The position numbers and the translations under genes were made by a program. DNA of 64,000 nucleotides from Polytrichum commune (taxonomy: Eukaryota; Streptophyta; Polytrichopsida; Polytrichales; Polytrichaceae). The DNA lies in assembly GCA_950295325.1 (NCBI GenBank), contig OX485803.1:8744001-8808000 (forward strand), given 5' to 3'. Under the pieces are notes generated by a model that made no database searches, was not told where the DNA came from, and was given only the letters and a program-made list of their open reading frames with translations. Shown piece by piece: positions 9,911 through 22,338 of this stretch (the stretch's first letter is position 1; every line of letters starts with the position of its first letter).

Positions 9911-11630
9911 TATAAAACGATCCATAACTTGATGGCAATATGACATGAATGTTGGTGTAATTCGTTTGCAACATTGGGTGGACAATGGGGGTCAACAACA
10001 AGTTGGGCAGATGGCCACGCCATGGCAACATGGGTCCATTCTAGTTTGTTGCAACAAAGAAACAGTGACAAATGGCTTCTTGTCTTTCCATGTTTCCCCA
10101 TCCCTTCCTTGTCAAGGTATTCATTTTCCAACACAATGTTGGCCTATATGAGGTAGAGATCTACGACATTCAAGATTGGTTTTTGATGAGCTTCAGCTTA
10201 AATGAATGTGTTTTGAAGCAACATTGTAGAGTATGCGCACTTTATGAGGTTACTCTTCTCAATCGGACATGTAGATTTGAGTAGTATATGACAAGGCTTG
10301 TAGTTACAAACTTTGTGCTCAACACATGTTCGCTATTCTAAGTTCAACAGTTAACACAAATGGGAGGAGTAGTGTGATCACTTAATGAGAACAAGAATGA
10401 ACACTCTGACTTCTTATAACTTTTGCATTTCAAGAGGCTCCAATTTGCTTGAAATGACAATCTTTGTGATTTGCAGTTGCTAACCAGGCAATAGGAATCC
10501 CTGATCTGATTGAGTTGGAAGTGCAAAAAAATAGGGCCACATATATGTATATGAAGCCCTTGAGCAACATTGTCTTGAAGAGTGTTACATGTCAGACCAA
10601 CAAGCAAGAGATACTGCACACAGGAGTGGGCTTCCACAAGCCGGACAGCAAGAAAACAGAGACAAAAGTTTCAATTAGTATACATAAATCAAGTAAACTC
10701 TGTTGATAAAACAGTTTCAGGAAGCGTTTTGAAGTACTCTTCTAATTTTTGAATCTGGAAAATAAATCAAAATTTAAGTGCAATGTAGCTTACTGCCACA
10801 CAGAAACATCGACTGAAGCAGGAATGTCTTGATTTGCGACAAGAATGATCCCTTTCAAACCGATATCATGGTTGCATCACATCTGACAACACACTAAAAC
10901 CACCACGACTCTCTTGGCCACTCCATTGCTGCGACATTTTAATTCTTGGATATACACAATGTGGTCTGAAGTAAGAAAGAACTCTCACAACCTTCGGCGA
11001 AGATCTAAACTGTTATTTAAATGATGTTGGTGAAAGTATGTTGCCCATTTCTGGTCACTTTTAAGACACAGAATGTTTGGCCGTTGATTAAAGGGACCAC
11101 TGTCTCATCCAATTACCAATTGCAAATCACCCATATACCTCCCACTCAAATAGGTATAGATGACTAATCAAAAAAGACTGACCACATACGGTCCACATAC
11201 GTTACATAGTTGACTTAAAAACACATTGCATTTAAGCTAAAGCTCTTCAGATGCCTTGAGTGTCACTGATCTCCACGACATATCGGTTTAAAATTGTTTT
11301 GAAAAATGATCACGTATCTTGGTGAGGAACTCTGCTCAGGGAGAACCAACAGCTAGTTACAGATACACCAGTTGAGTTTGAGAAATAATTGGCTCAAATT
11401 CAAGAGTTCAGGTATTTTGTGAAAACACACATTAGATATTTGGCCACTTTATATAAAATAAAATATTTTCAAATATCTTTACAATTATTCAAATTTCTCT
11501 CCTGAAATCTATGTGGACTTGAGTAAGGAATCAATAGTCCGCTGATGTTGCCACTTCACAATAAAATCACCGAAGTACTTTTTGTATATCACCCATTGTT
11601 GTCCTACTTTTGTCAAAACAACTCAATATT
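9911..11630. other. Non-coding stretch
   Basis: AT-rich and without a convincing gene. About 10380-10520 resembles the 3' part of the dispersed repeat seen at 33.4 kb (CTCTGACTTCTTATAACTTTTGC, then ACAATCTTTGTGATT...GCTAACCAGG). Confidence 0.35.
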
Positions 11631-11635
11631 GAGTA

Positions 11636-11884
11636 AAACTACCACCAAATGATGTGTTATTTCAATAGCTTTCCAACAAACATGCCAATCAAAATGATTG
11701 GATCATATCTAACTTGACAATGTGCAAAAGTGGACCATTGTCTTGAAATCAACTTTCGAAACTCCACCACCCTTCAAACAGTCATAACTCTTCCAATACA
11801 TCTTAAAATTGAGCAAAACTGCCACCAAAGGAAGCGCAATTTCAGTAGCTTCCCAACATCATGCAAATCAAAGAGATTTGATAC
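11636..11884 (+). repeat. Diverged tandem duplication, 180-bp period
   Basis: AAACTACCACCAAATGATG...TTTCAATAGCTTTCCAACA (about 11636-11705) recurs as AAACTGCCACCAAAGGAAG...TTTCAGTAGCTTCCCAACA (about 11816-11884). It is non-coding and of unknown origin. Confidence 0.5.
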
Positions 11885-12131
11885 ATGAGTTTAAAACGTT
11901 CAAAAACATGTTGTGCACCTTGTTGTAGGTTTAGGTGAAAAATTGTTGAAAAAGAGACAAAAGCTAATGAGTTTCTTGATTAGGTTGAAATAGAGAACCT
12001 AGTTTCCTTAGTTCCCATGGTTTAACATCATTTTACATTAAAAATTTCTTTTATCCACATTTCAAAAGTGATATTTACATAAATTTCATATTAACTATGT
12101 ACTTAAACATGTGTGGGATCCATCATATATG

Positions 12132-12301
12132 CATTTATTACCTCTATAATATGACATTTTGGGAGTCCAAGAGTGTCGTATTAACAATGTCACTATCATA
12201 TTATAGAGGTAGATTCTAACTAGAAAGCCCCGTTTACAAAGTTTGTGTCATTGTATCAAGGTTGTTATATTATCAAGTATCGTATTAACAAGGTAGGATT
12301 G
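12132..12301. mobile_element. Pogo/Emigrant-like MITE relic
   Basis: The left end reads ATTACCTCTATAATATGACA. Read inward on the minus strand, the right end is CAATCCTACCTTGTTAATACGATAC, which resembles the left end of the pogo/Tigger-like element at 38074 (CAGTCTAACCTCGTTAATACGACAC). An internal hairpin (12138-12155 with 12196-12213) and TA at 12302 fit a non-autonomous pogo-type element. The left boundary is uncertain. Confidence 0.4.
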
Positions 12302-12770
12302 TAGCAACTATAGTTTACAAAATAATCATTTCAACTTCCATATTTGGAGTTACTATACATATTTTAAAAATTATCAAACAGAAGATTCTCATTCTCTTAA
12401 ACTAATCACATACTAGGTCCACCCTAGTGTATTGACTATCAAACCAACACATGAGACCTATACAACTCATCTTGCATCAATGAAAATTCTTGCAAATCTA
12501 CTGCGGAGGTAGATTGGGAAAAAATGCAATGATGTTGGACAACTTTCACTAACACAATATGAGTTGCCTGGGCCTCATGGGCTTGTATTGCTAGAAGGTG
12601 TCTTTTAGTTTGAGCATATAGTCCAATCTCATTATGGCACATGTCATTTGAAACATGTTCTAATGTATAATTTTTGTCAATTATACTATGCTTTAGCCTC
12701 AAACAAGAAGAGTGAACACATAAGAATGGCATTACATCCATAAAAGAAGATTAGAAATAAATGCATTTGA

Positions 12771-13034
<264 letters not shown>

Positions 13035-13039
13035 TAAAT

Positions 13040-13980
13040 TTAAATCTTTCTTCATTTTTTGGACTTAATAAAGTTTTTTTAGAATTACAGCTAATAAAAA
13101 CCATCATCACACAACTTCTTGAAGCTCCATTGTTTGAGTTGAAGAAACAACTTTCTAATAAGAGAGAGGAGAGGTTGATGCATTTGGAACCCCCAACTGG
13201 GTTGGCAAACGAGCAAGCACAGATTTCCAAAACATGTTGTGCAAGTAAGATGTAACTTCAAACAATCTAGGTTAACTAGCACCGAACTTGCGACCGATCG
13301 CATTATGGTATTCTTGGATTATTAGCTACTGGTATTATTAGGTAAAAGATAATATTCATGTTGAGTGCACCCAAAATGTGGCAGAAACCCAAAATAAGAG
13401 GGACATAATGCCCAAGAAATTCTCAACCACATGAAACAAAATGCACAATTGAGCAATTTTATATGGAACTGGACAAACTTTCTAATTATTAGCAGCTTTT
13501 GAAATTGTACATAAGGCATGCTTGTCCCTCCATCTATAACCAACATATCTCATTGCCCACCCATTATGACTAAGTGGCCTTTTCTCTTTGAAGGCCTGAG
13601 ATGAATATAGAAAACGACGACACGGGAACCTTGTAAACACGACTTGTGTCTAATCTACCCAACAAGCCATGAACTAAGTTAACCCCTGCTCCTCCTCAAC
13701 TTTCGACACCTTGTTTGACAGCCCCCTCAGTGATTGAGTTAGGAAACTTTCTATGCTCTCAATCATTCAAATCATTCCAAGTTGTTTGAACAATCAAACC
13801 TCAATGACTGGGCCCTGCATGTATCATACATGAGTGGAGTATACACACAAGTTGGAAAGGATTCTCTTAAGTCACCGGATAGGCTGAACCAAGGGAATGC
13901 TGACACCTGGCGTTTCAAGCATCCCGATCGAGGGAGCACTAACATGGAGCTCGTTGTAAATGAATGACGTGTTTGGAAGG
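13040..13980. other. Non-coding stretch
   Basis: AT-rich sequence after the organellar chimera. I checked the first 100 bp for further organelle gene sequence and recognised none. The short frames here are not convincing. Confidence 0.3.
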
Positions 13981-13984
13981 AGAT

Positions 13985-14150
13985 ACTCAAAATGGGTGGG
14001 TCTTAAACGGACACTTTGAGCTCGGTACTCACTTCTTGTAGGATATGAAAACACGTAATTAGTGCAACATGCTTAGCTTATCCAAATCACGCAAGTTGCC
14101 TTTTTCTTCGTAATTTTTCGGAGCTCATATGAACATCTTAATCCCGGTGT
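13985..14150. repeat. Dispersed repeat (ACGGACACTTT family)
   Basis: The order TAAACGGACACTTT, then CACTTCTTGTAGGATATGAAAACAC, AATTAGTGCAACATG and GGAGCTCATATGAACATCTTA is repeated with drift at 46512-46660 and, in part, at 51900-52050 and (reverse) 25020-25085. It is non-coding, and the boundaries are uncertain. Confidence 0.5.
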
Positions 14151-16760
14151 GACTAACTACAAAAGTATATGGTCCTCAAGTATATAAGGGTTAGGTTCCA
14201 GTGGGTTGAAGATGATTAGTGTGGGCCACACTAAATCAGATTTCTAGTGTGGCATCCAGTGACAATAAATTTGGGCCTAACTATGTGCTAAGGAAGGATC
14301 CTATGAGGAGCATGGATGTTACCCAAGAAGCTTACAACTCCGGTAATTAAACTCAAAGTGAATAATATGTAAGGAGATAATAGTAAGATAGCACTTGGGT
14401 GAGTACCTCAAACTATTAATGAAGAATGCAACGCTCTAAGAGTGTGCAATAGTTGGTTTCTATGCTTGGTTCTACATATAATATGACGCGATGAGGTTGA
14501 GATACTAAGGATGGGTTTCCATTGAGATGTGGAAATAAAACGTTTACGTCACTCTTATATTATTATCTCCAAATGGGTAGTATACCATGAAGGCATTCAT
14601 CCATAAACATTATGTTTTCAACTTCTTGAAACTTATATTACAAGGTGGTGGAGGCGTGGAAAGTCAATCCATAATTGCTATACATGAAGGGAATGATTTG
14701 CCTTATATTTTGATGCCATCATTGCTGCATTTCCACTTCTCAACGCAAATGCACCCTAATCATGTACCACAAAATATTGATTTAGCATAAAAAAATAATT
14801 TGAAAGGTTTAGCTAGCATGCATTATTCTCCTTTTAAAAAAAAATCAATCTCAAGTTCCAATTGGGGACCGCTAGTGTATGAAGTTAGTTGTGAATCCCC
14901 TACCAATAGTGAAGTAAGAAGAGCACAGTACATGAAAAGAAATGAAAGGAAGATGACAAGGTCTAGTCATAAGCGTCCAAGTCCCATAATCAATGCAATC
15001 AAAATTAAACCTTGTTGGTCCTATTCATGCCACCCATCTGTAAATTCCTATGAGAGAGCTAAACGAGGTGCCATTAGGATATGGTAATCGTTTTGGAAAT
15101 GAATAGCCCAATGCATTCCTCAGAGAAGAGAACACCATGTTGCGTCATTTCTTAGGGGGAAAGGAGGGTTTCGTGGAGGGAGGCAATGTGCTCATTGCTA
15201 GAGGTTTATATGTTAATCAAGGTTGTGTCAATGTCACCCAAAAGGATGCCATCAATCGTTTCGAAGTAGAGACCAAAGACTCGTTGAGAGTTAGCATAGT
15301 TCACAAGCGTTGGGGTGCCCAATTAGGGAGGAGATGGTAGACATCAAACGGAGTGCGTTTGCACTGATGTGGCCAAATGAAGGCGACACGATTTGGTGCT
15401 AGAAGAGTGAGATAAAGAGCCTTATTGATGATGACAACCTAGAAAACGGAAGTTGGTGAAGGAGAAGTAGAAAGAAAACTACTCCACTCAAACATATCAA
15501 AAGCTTTGATTTTGTGTAGCGATTCATTCAAGGAAGGGTCAAGTCTTTCATGTATAAGTACAAAAAACAAAGGGCAGCAAGGAGATCACCTAGGAGGTCT
15601 CTACCTTCTGTACTTAATTTCAGATTGATTCCACGGACATCCATGAACTGGTTGTTGTTGGCAAGAGTGACGGTACCATAGTTCAAGTCGATTAGTGGAT
15701 CACATGGGGGATAAAGAGCAAGAAGGTACAATAGCATTGGGGCGGTTAAGCACTTGCATGCCATTATGTTCCACATCAAGGAGGATCTCAACCATGTAAC
15801 CTTCAATTATACGCTCGAAGTCTTCATGGTGTTGTGTATAGCACTTTAGAGTAGGTTTAGGAGGTAGGGTGAGGTAATGAATATTAATCAGGTCAATCAC
15901 CCATACGGTAAAAATCCGCAAACAAGAAGACTATTTGGGGGGATATAAATCCATTTCAATTTACTAGTAAACTTGGCAAAGATTCCAAATCTTGTCCAAA
16001 TGGCAATGTAACTTACTATCAAGAAAATATAGGGTGGATTTTATTCAAAACACATATTTAAAAAAAAATACAATAGCATCTTTTAAATGTGAATTTGGAA
16101 ATTATGTATTATGTAAGTGTGGTTTAAGTTGTGGTAATTTAGTTATCTAGATGTAAAGTAGCATAAATAAAATAAAATAAAGGTTTTTATTTATTTATAT
16201 GTCCAACATAAATTATCTGCCATTAGTGGCATTGGATAAGAAATAGGCAAAATGTATGTGGACATGTGGATGGATTTGTTGAAACAATCACCTTTGAATG
16301 AAAAGTATGGTCATTCGACAATGAAAGGGTTGGCTAGGTTATTTAGAGTTTCCTAAGGGGTTCAAGAACCATACATACTAGGGTAGTAGAAACTAATTGC
16401 AGGGTATTAGGGTAGCATCGGGCATCAGACAAACATGGAAGAGGCAGTCTTAGGGTTTTGAAAGGGGTCATTGAGCTCAGCTTTCATTTCCATCCTTAGG
16501 TTTTTGTTTCCTCCTCTAGTCGACCGCCACAATATCTCTTGACTGAGCGCTTGGTTGCATGGGTTATATGCATAGTATATTGTATGCGTAATGTATGTGC
16601 AGATTGTTCACACAAATTTTTTACTACTTATAAAGAAGATAAGGTGATTATAATTATGCGACTCTAAAATTTATATATAATGATAGGGTGTTGGAAAATA
16701 TCATCCAGTATAAATTTAGCTACTTATAGGGTGGAAAATATTCAATTGAGGAAGGTAAAT
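14151..16760. other. Long non-coding stretch
   Basis: No gene, tRNA or clear element boundary was found. Open frames at 14587-14790, 14800-15087 and 15137-15340 have background composition and no recognisable motifs. Confidence 0.3.
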
Positions 16761-16761
16761 A

Positions 16762-16787
16762 CCCCCCCCCCCCCCCCCAAAAAAAAA
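16762..16787. repeat. Poly-C/poly-A run
   Basis: Seventeen C followed by nine A. Runs of this length are prone to sequencing and assembly error, so the exact length should not be trusted. Confidence 0.8.
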
Positions 16788-16998
16788 TTAAATAGGGGGT
16801 TCTTGCACGTGTATACATAAATCAAGTGCATATGGCCTTGAAGATGGGCCGTTGGTCTGGTTTCCAAGAGACTCCAACCCTAAACCATTTGTAAAGAGGA
16901 GGAGCAAGCCTAGACCTTTGAAGGTATCGCAACTTGGCAAAGTTTTTCCCATTCATCCTTGTCAAGGGCTTAAAGTGAATAGTGCAACCTTGCACTAA

Positions 16999-17494
16999 GG
17001 GGCGGTTTACACTATGGACCATGAAGTCGTCCCACGGCCGTCTAAGCGATGTGATTGAACGTTGAAGTCGTCCCGGGACGACTTGGGTTTACACCAAGGA
17101 AAAAATGGCAGAGTGACCACGGAGGTTGAGGTCCACAAATTTGTTTTTTTAAGCCTACTCTATCCACTGCCATGGTCCAACGGGTTTTCCGTTGGGACAA
17201 GCAAAAGAGGTGGTCTAGGAAAAATAGCAAGGGCCCATGTCAGAAAAATGCCGTTTTAATGTTTTTTTTGGATTTTGTTAATGATTTTTTTTCCAACTTA
17301 GTTAATGACTCCACTTTTTGGTGCATGGTCATTCTTCATGGTCCACATTCGGTTTACACCTAGTGAAGGGCCCACGAACCATGAAAACTAATATTTTAGT
17401 AACTCGGACCATGGAAGTCGTCCCATGAAGTCGTCCCACGCAAAATAGGCCTCTTACGTGGGACGACTTCATGGTCCATAGTGTAAACCGCCCC
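16999..17494. mobile_element. PIF/Harbinger-like MITE with perfect 38-bp TIRs
   Basis: The ends GGGGCGGTTTACACTATGG and beyond, to CCCACG, match inverted without mismatch for about 38 bp. The element is flanked by TAA on both sides (16996-16998, 17495-17497), the 3-bp TWA target duplication of PIF/Harbinger elements. No transposase frame is present (496 bp). Inside, 17065-17084 is a perfect 20-bp palindrome that repeats the AAGTCGTCCC motif of the ends. Perfect TIRs suggest recent movement. A relative of one end survives at about 61176-61199. Confidence 0.8.
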
Positions 17495-18459
17495 TAAGGT
17501 TGTCGTAGAGGAGAGTCATTAAGCATGCACCCAAACACGCCTACAATAAATAGAAATAAATAAGGAAGAGTGTTAGATTCCATTGCCTTTCTAAAGCTTA
17601 CTCTGTAGAGTGGAACATCAAGATCACGCTGCCAAAATGCAACGTTTGGAGGCGAAGCCAATCTAAGATATGAGTAAAGTGCATCATGTAGAAAGTGCTT
17701 CATTCCATTTGCTCACACTTTGGCAGCCAGTTTGTATAGGGGTTCTGGTAGTGATACGGGCCGAAAATCTGTCACCACGATTCTATCCTCAATTTTGGAA
17801 AGAAGATCATGATGATGTTCAGTTATGGGAGTAGTTGGCGTTCATCTAGAACGTCTTCAATAAAGAGGAGCACATCGCTCGAAAAGTCGTCCCATAGTGC
17901 TTGGTAAGATTCAATTGGTATGGCATCTATATATCCCAGGAGTCTCGCCCCTTTCGCCATCTCTTTGAGAGTTTTGTCCACCTCCACGAGAGTACTGAGT
18001 GTTGTCATGGCAACCTTTTGCAATTGAGTGATTGCAAGGCGAATGTTGGGGAGATTTGACTGTTTCTGCTTGTCTTGTGCCATCTCCAGTGATGTTCGGC
18101 ATAGAGAGCTTACATGTAGTCTCATATGGGTGGATTCGTCTGCTGAGGTCGTCTACTCTTTGGTTGCGGGGTCAGTTTCATAGAAATCACACCTTATATA
18201 GCCATTGCTCCTAATGCCAAACGTGATCGAATCGAGTCAAAATAAGATGAATTGAATTCCAAAGAAACTCGTGCAAAGAGTCACAACCTCATCTTGTCTA
18301 GTACCACCAACTACTCCGCTCCAAACTCTCGTAATTGTGTACTTGTCGGGATTGTTGTCGAGCAAAGGAATGCATTGCGTTCGACATTCGGACCCTGAAA
18401 TCTGAGCAAGACGGCTAAGAATACAAGAACGCCTCCATGTGATCTGCGGTGCCCTCTTT

Positions 18460-18515
18460 CTGTGTTCAAACCGTGTGTGATGACGACCAACCACACCAAT
18501 CGGATGGTGTTGCTT
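18460..18515 (-). pseudogene. tRNA-Val-like relic
   Basis: On the minus strand the D-arm-like GTGTGGTTGGTCGTCATCAC is recognisable, followed by CACACGGTTTGAACAC. It resembles the tRNA-Val-like sequences at 19.2-19.4 kb, but the anticodon arm is lost. It cannot fold as a tRNA. Confidence 0.3.
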
Positions 18516-18551
18516 GATGAGATTTTGGCACCTAATCATTATGAATGTTTA

Positions 18552-19089
18552 TTATGCTCCCTTCCCACCTGACTTTACCAAATAATCAAAGTATTTCTTA
18601 AAAACCGGGTTAAGCTCCCTCGGTTCGAGAGGAGGCATCCGGCTATCCCAATGCACCTACAAGAACTTGCTCCGGAGATTTTCAAGTAGGTTTTAATTAA
18701 GTAGCTTTCACACATGTCCATGGTTTTATTTACCAAGCAATGAATGTTGGGTAGTTTTTGTCCCATTCCCGAATGCCTTACTCTACTCACCTATCTTACC
18801 ATCGGTTTTTGTTAATGGAGTTCGTCGTGCCCTCATAGCCGAGACTAAAAAACAACCAATCACAAGGGCGGGAGGCGACACTTTTAAAAGTCCTACATTC
18901 TTGCCTCATGTTTAGGTACCGATGGGAGGGTCAGTGCTTGAGACACTTAAAACCTCCAACTTTTAAACCATGCCACATCATTTGCCAACTAGGCTCGGCA
19001 CTGGATAATGTCGATGGTATGAAGGCCGGGTTGTTAGAACCAGCGTTTAGATTTCACCTTGGCTGAAGTCAGGTGGGAAGGGGGCATAG
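18552..19089. mobile_element. TTA-flanked inverted-repeat element
   Basis: The left end TTATGCTCCCTTCCCACCTG and the inverted right end (CTATGCCCCCTTCCCACCTG, read on the minus strand) match over about 25 bp with few differences. TTA occurs directly outside both ends (18549-18551, 19090-19092), consistent with a Harbinger-type target duplication. It is 538 bp with no transposase. Family assignment rests on the 3-bp TSD only. Confidence 0.6.
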
Positions 19090-19168
19090 TTAGCTCAGTT
19101 GCAAAATAGAAAAAGAAAAAGAAAACGCAGAATTAAACTAAACTTGTCAATGAAATTAATTGATTCCT

Positions 19169-19230
19169 TGTTTGATCCCGGGGACCTCAAGTGTGTGAGA
19201 CTGGCGTGCGATCAACTGTGGCGACCAGAC
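19169..19230 (-). pseudogene. tRNA-Val-like copy lacking the T arm
   Basis: Same orientation as the tRNA at 19359-19432 and closely similar: GTCTGG 5' end, anticodon loop CTCACAC in a CCAGT/ACTTG context, and the AGGTCCCC variable region. About 12 nt that should form the TTCGAAC loop and half the stem are missing. Without the T arm (box B) it should be neither transcribed nor functional. The two copies lie about 200 bp apart. Confidence 0.6.
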
Positions 19231-19358
19231 AATAGTACTCATTGTATGCAAAATTACGCGTAGATCATGCAACACAGATTAGGGTTTCAAATGGAAAATT
19301 GGGAAAATGGAATTATAAAATGTCAACATGCCTGATGTGAAAAAACAACATAGGGGTG

Positions 19359-19432
19359 TGTCTGATCCCAGGTTCGAACTGGGGACCTCTAGTGTGTGAG
19401 ACTAGCGTGATGACCAACTACACCAACCAGAC
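19359..19432 (-). tRNA. tRNA-Val(CAC), possibly tRNA-like repeat
   Basis: On the minus strand a full 74-nt cloverleaf can be drawn. The acceptor GTCTGGT pairs with ATCAGAC (one G-U). The D arm GTGTAGTTGGTCATCAC is typical of plant tRNA-Val. The anticodon stem CTAGT/ACTAG holds loop CTCACAC (anticodon CAC). T arm CCCAG/CTGGG carries loop TTCGAAC. Box A and box B are intact and there is no intron. The acceptor differs from the GGTTTCG I remember for plant tRNA-Val. Together with two degenerate relatives nearby, this means it may be a tRNA-derived repeat rather than a working gene. Confidence 0.6.
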
Positions 19433-19759
19433 AACGCTGTTGGTTGGAAGCGCACCAATAATTAATAGTTATATCTCATCAAAATGATTGGAAAAGGGTA
19501 AGGGGAGAAAAATAAAATAAGTGGACACATACAAGATGTTCGTAACCATTAACAGGAATTGAAACTGGGGGCGAAGTCCATCTGGATCCTAGCAATAGTT
19601 ATCACTTGTGATGTTGTGAGGTTTTCAGCTTTTCTTCTTAGTACTCTGGAGAGTTATATACAAGCAACCCAACAGACTCAATTACGTTTATCTGTCATGA
19701 AGCTGCTGGTTCAATACCAGCTTTGAAAAAGCTTAAGAAGGCATGAACACAATGCCCAC

Positions 19760-20060
19760 ACTCATACAATGTGTGTCAGTTGTATGTGGTCGCTCTTCTT
19801 GACTAAACACCTATTGTGAGTGGTATACATCCTGTATTTAAGAAAGGACACTTGTGATGATGAGATTGGCGTATGTGCTCGTAAACTACATACCATTATA
19901 GGTTCAGTGATGGACACAATTAGAGGTCTATGTGATCGATTCAAGAAAAAAAAGGATGTCTCCAGTTTAACCTCTTGTAACTGTAGCATGCCATTTTCTA
20001 GTGTGGACTTTGCATTGACAATCTATGTGATTTGGACATGCTAACTGGATGAGATAAATT
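19760..20060 (+). repeat. Dispersed repeat X copy
   Basis: The order TGAGTGGTATAC, AAGAAAGGACACTTGTGA, GAGATTGGCGTATGTGCTC, then ACAATCTATGTGATTTGGAC and GCTAACTGGATGAGA, is the same as at 33165-33545. It is probably an old transposon family, with no coding sequence. Confidence 0.4.
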
Positions 20061-20389
20061 CTCGAATTGATCCAACTGTCAAGGTTGTTTGTGGAGTTAG
20101 GAGTGGCCCGATAGGGCCACGTACCATAGTGAAACGTGGTGGTAGTGTTGAATTCTTCTTCGCATTCATGAATGAATATATTGAAAAAGAAAATGCCTTT
20201 CCTTTTGTATATTAAGTCAATCAAGAGTACATACACTTGAGATATAAGTGAGTAGGCACTACATACAATGAGTGCATATTTATCAATGAAATAAGCCTCT
20301 CATGAAGGAAAGTTTGTCAGCACTAACTTAGTGATAGGAGGAATGCTGATTCAAGGTTGAAGTTCATCTCACATGACTACCTACCACAT

Positions 20390-20530
20390 CTCAAATCATA
20401 GACTTGCCATTGAAATCAATAGATGGCTAACTATCCCAATCCCTAGAGTTGAAATGTGTCACTTCTGCTCTTACAACGTAGTTGAGAATGAGACACACTT
20501 TGTGTTGGAAACCCCTTTTAAAATTTCATA
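20390..20530 (+). mobile_element. LINE 3' fragment (zinc-knuckle region)
   Basis: Conceptual translation gives INRWLTIPIPRVEMCHFCSY followed by NVVENETHFVLE, matching the Cys-rich C-terminal part of the LINE at 27.4-28.3 kb (LCHFCSYNAVESKAHFVLEC). CxxC...H...C motifs of this sort are found at the C-terminus of plant non-LTR reverse transcriptase polyproteins. Only about 45 codons survive. Confidence 0.6.
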
Positions 20531-22330
20531 AGAGTGAGTTTTACTCACTGGAATTCAATTTGTGCAAAAGAAAAGAAAAGAGTGAGTTTTGCTTCTTTAC
20601 AATTTATAATGTGAAAGTAAATACAATTTTCTTTGTCAAGTCTCAAGTCTCAAGTCTCTTTCTTGATTGGTGGTTTTTTTGTTGCAATTTTTGGACAATT
20701 GACAACCAAAACCTCCAATCAACAACCATAATGATTTATTTATGCATTTTCTCACCGTGATTGCACATAACAATATTCAGCTGAGTTTGTACGTTGAGTG
20801 GGCCCAGGAGTAAACCAAATCCTATTCGAAATTAAACTCAGTTTATTTTCACAACAAAACACTGCACTAGCAAATTCAAGCTTAAAAAGTGAGTGAAGCA
20901 ACATATCGATGTTATTAGAATGGAACGACTAACTGCATAATGTTATGCAATGGACAAGTCTTCTCCTATTGGCCTTTGTTAACCCCTAGAATGCCTACCC
21001 ATTGGACCCCTTGAAATGCCTTAAGGGCTCTCTATGAATAGCTAAACTTTTACCATTTTTCTCCCTCCACATCCAAAGATTTAGTGCCAAATCCAACCAT
21101 ATAGATGTTTCCAATTTGTAAACAACATGTAACTTGAAAGGATTCAACGTCCAAATATCTTTAGATAGGATGTTATGACATTTATGTGATGAGGAGTCAA
21201 AACAAGGGAGATTTTTTCACCTTCATTTCATATCAAGATCCATACTTTGCTTTAAGTGCACTGAGGTCAATAATACACCATTAGAAAGGTACTAGAAATA
21301 ACAACTACAAGAAACTTACAACTTTCCGAAATGCCACATTTTATTTTATTCTTGAGGGCCCTTGCTATGGAAATTGCACATTGTTAGATCAAATCCTTAA
21401 ATTCTTGATAGCGAAATTGTTGGACCTCAAAATCACAGTCTCAATGGTAGATATGGCATAGGGAAAGACAAAGCAAATTCAAAAGGAAAAACAAATAAAT
21501 AAATGATATGTAAATTCCAAAATGAGAGGGAGATACAACCCCCCGATGGTTTACCCTAAACCCTCTAAACCAACCGGCTAGGGGAACAACTACACTAAAA
21601 ATCCAAACATGTGGAAAGTCTTAAAGAGCCTCAAAATCTCATATCTTGTCTAAGTCTCAAAGAGATTAACACTTATAGATTTAAAATCTTATAACAACTA
21701 ACAAAATCATATCAAGATATATCAAATTCAATCAACAAAACCCACCACAAACAAACACACACACATATATACATAATGGGCCATTTGAACATATATGCTT
21801 TAGGGGTTAACTTGGATCATTTACTTGCACCCGGTGAGCCGTCATTAAAACATGAAAATGTTGTTACCCTTGGTCTATCCCCAACAACCTCTCATCACCA
21901 ATTTGTGTATCAGATTTATACAATTGATGTACCGTAGTACTCCATAACAACATTTGGAGTGTTGGATGTTCGAGCTCGCGTGTACCGGGAGGTGGTATTT
22001 AAGAATGTCAACAACCGCCCTCGAGAACCCCCCCCCCCTCCATGTTGAGAGTGAATGTTGATGTACAACAACCTATATATGCAATTCCTATACACGGCTT
22101 CTTTTTCTATATATTTTGAAATTTAACATTTTCCTTGACATATTATAGTCTATGTCAATGAAAAGTGATGATGTATTGATATGTGACATTATTGAATAAA
22201 ATGATTGGGTATGTGTTTTCATCCAAGGGTATTCATGTTGCGTATTTGTAGTTTCTTTAACATTAAGGTATTCAATTGAGTTGAAGGGTGCAGTTGAAAT
22301 TTGGGTTCCTTTTGTGTAAGGTTATTTTTT
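20531..22330. other. AT-rich non-coding stretch
   Basis: No gene or clear element was found. There is a poly-C run near 22030. Confidence 0.3.
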
Positions 22331-22338
22331 ACATGGTT

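Noticed and set aside
19640-19725. GCTGGTTCAATACCAGC as a tRNA T arm
   Set aside because: The T-stem pairs well, but no anticodon or acceptor stem can be drawn around it.
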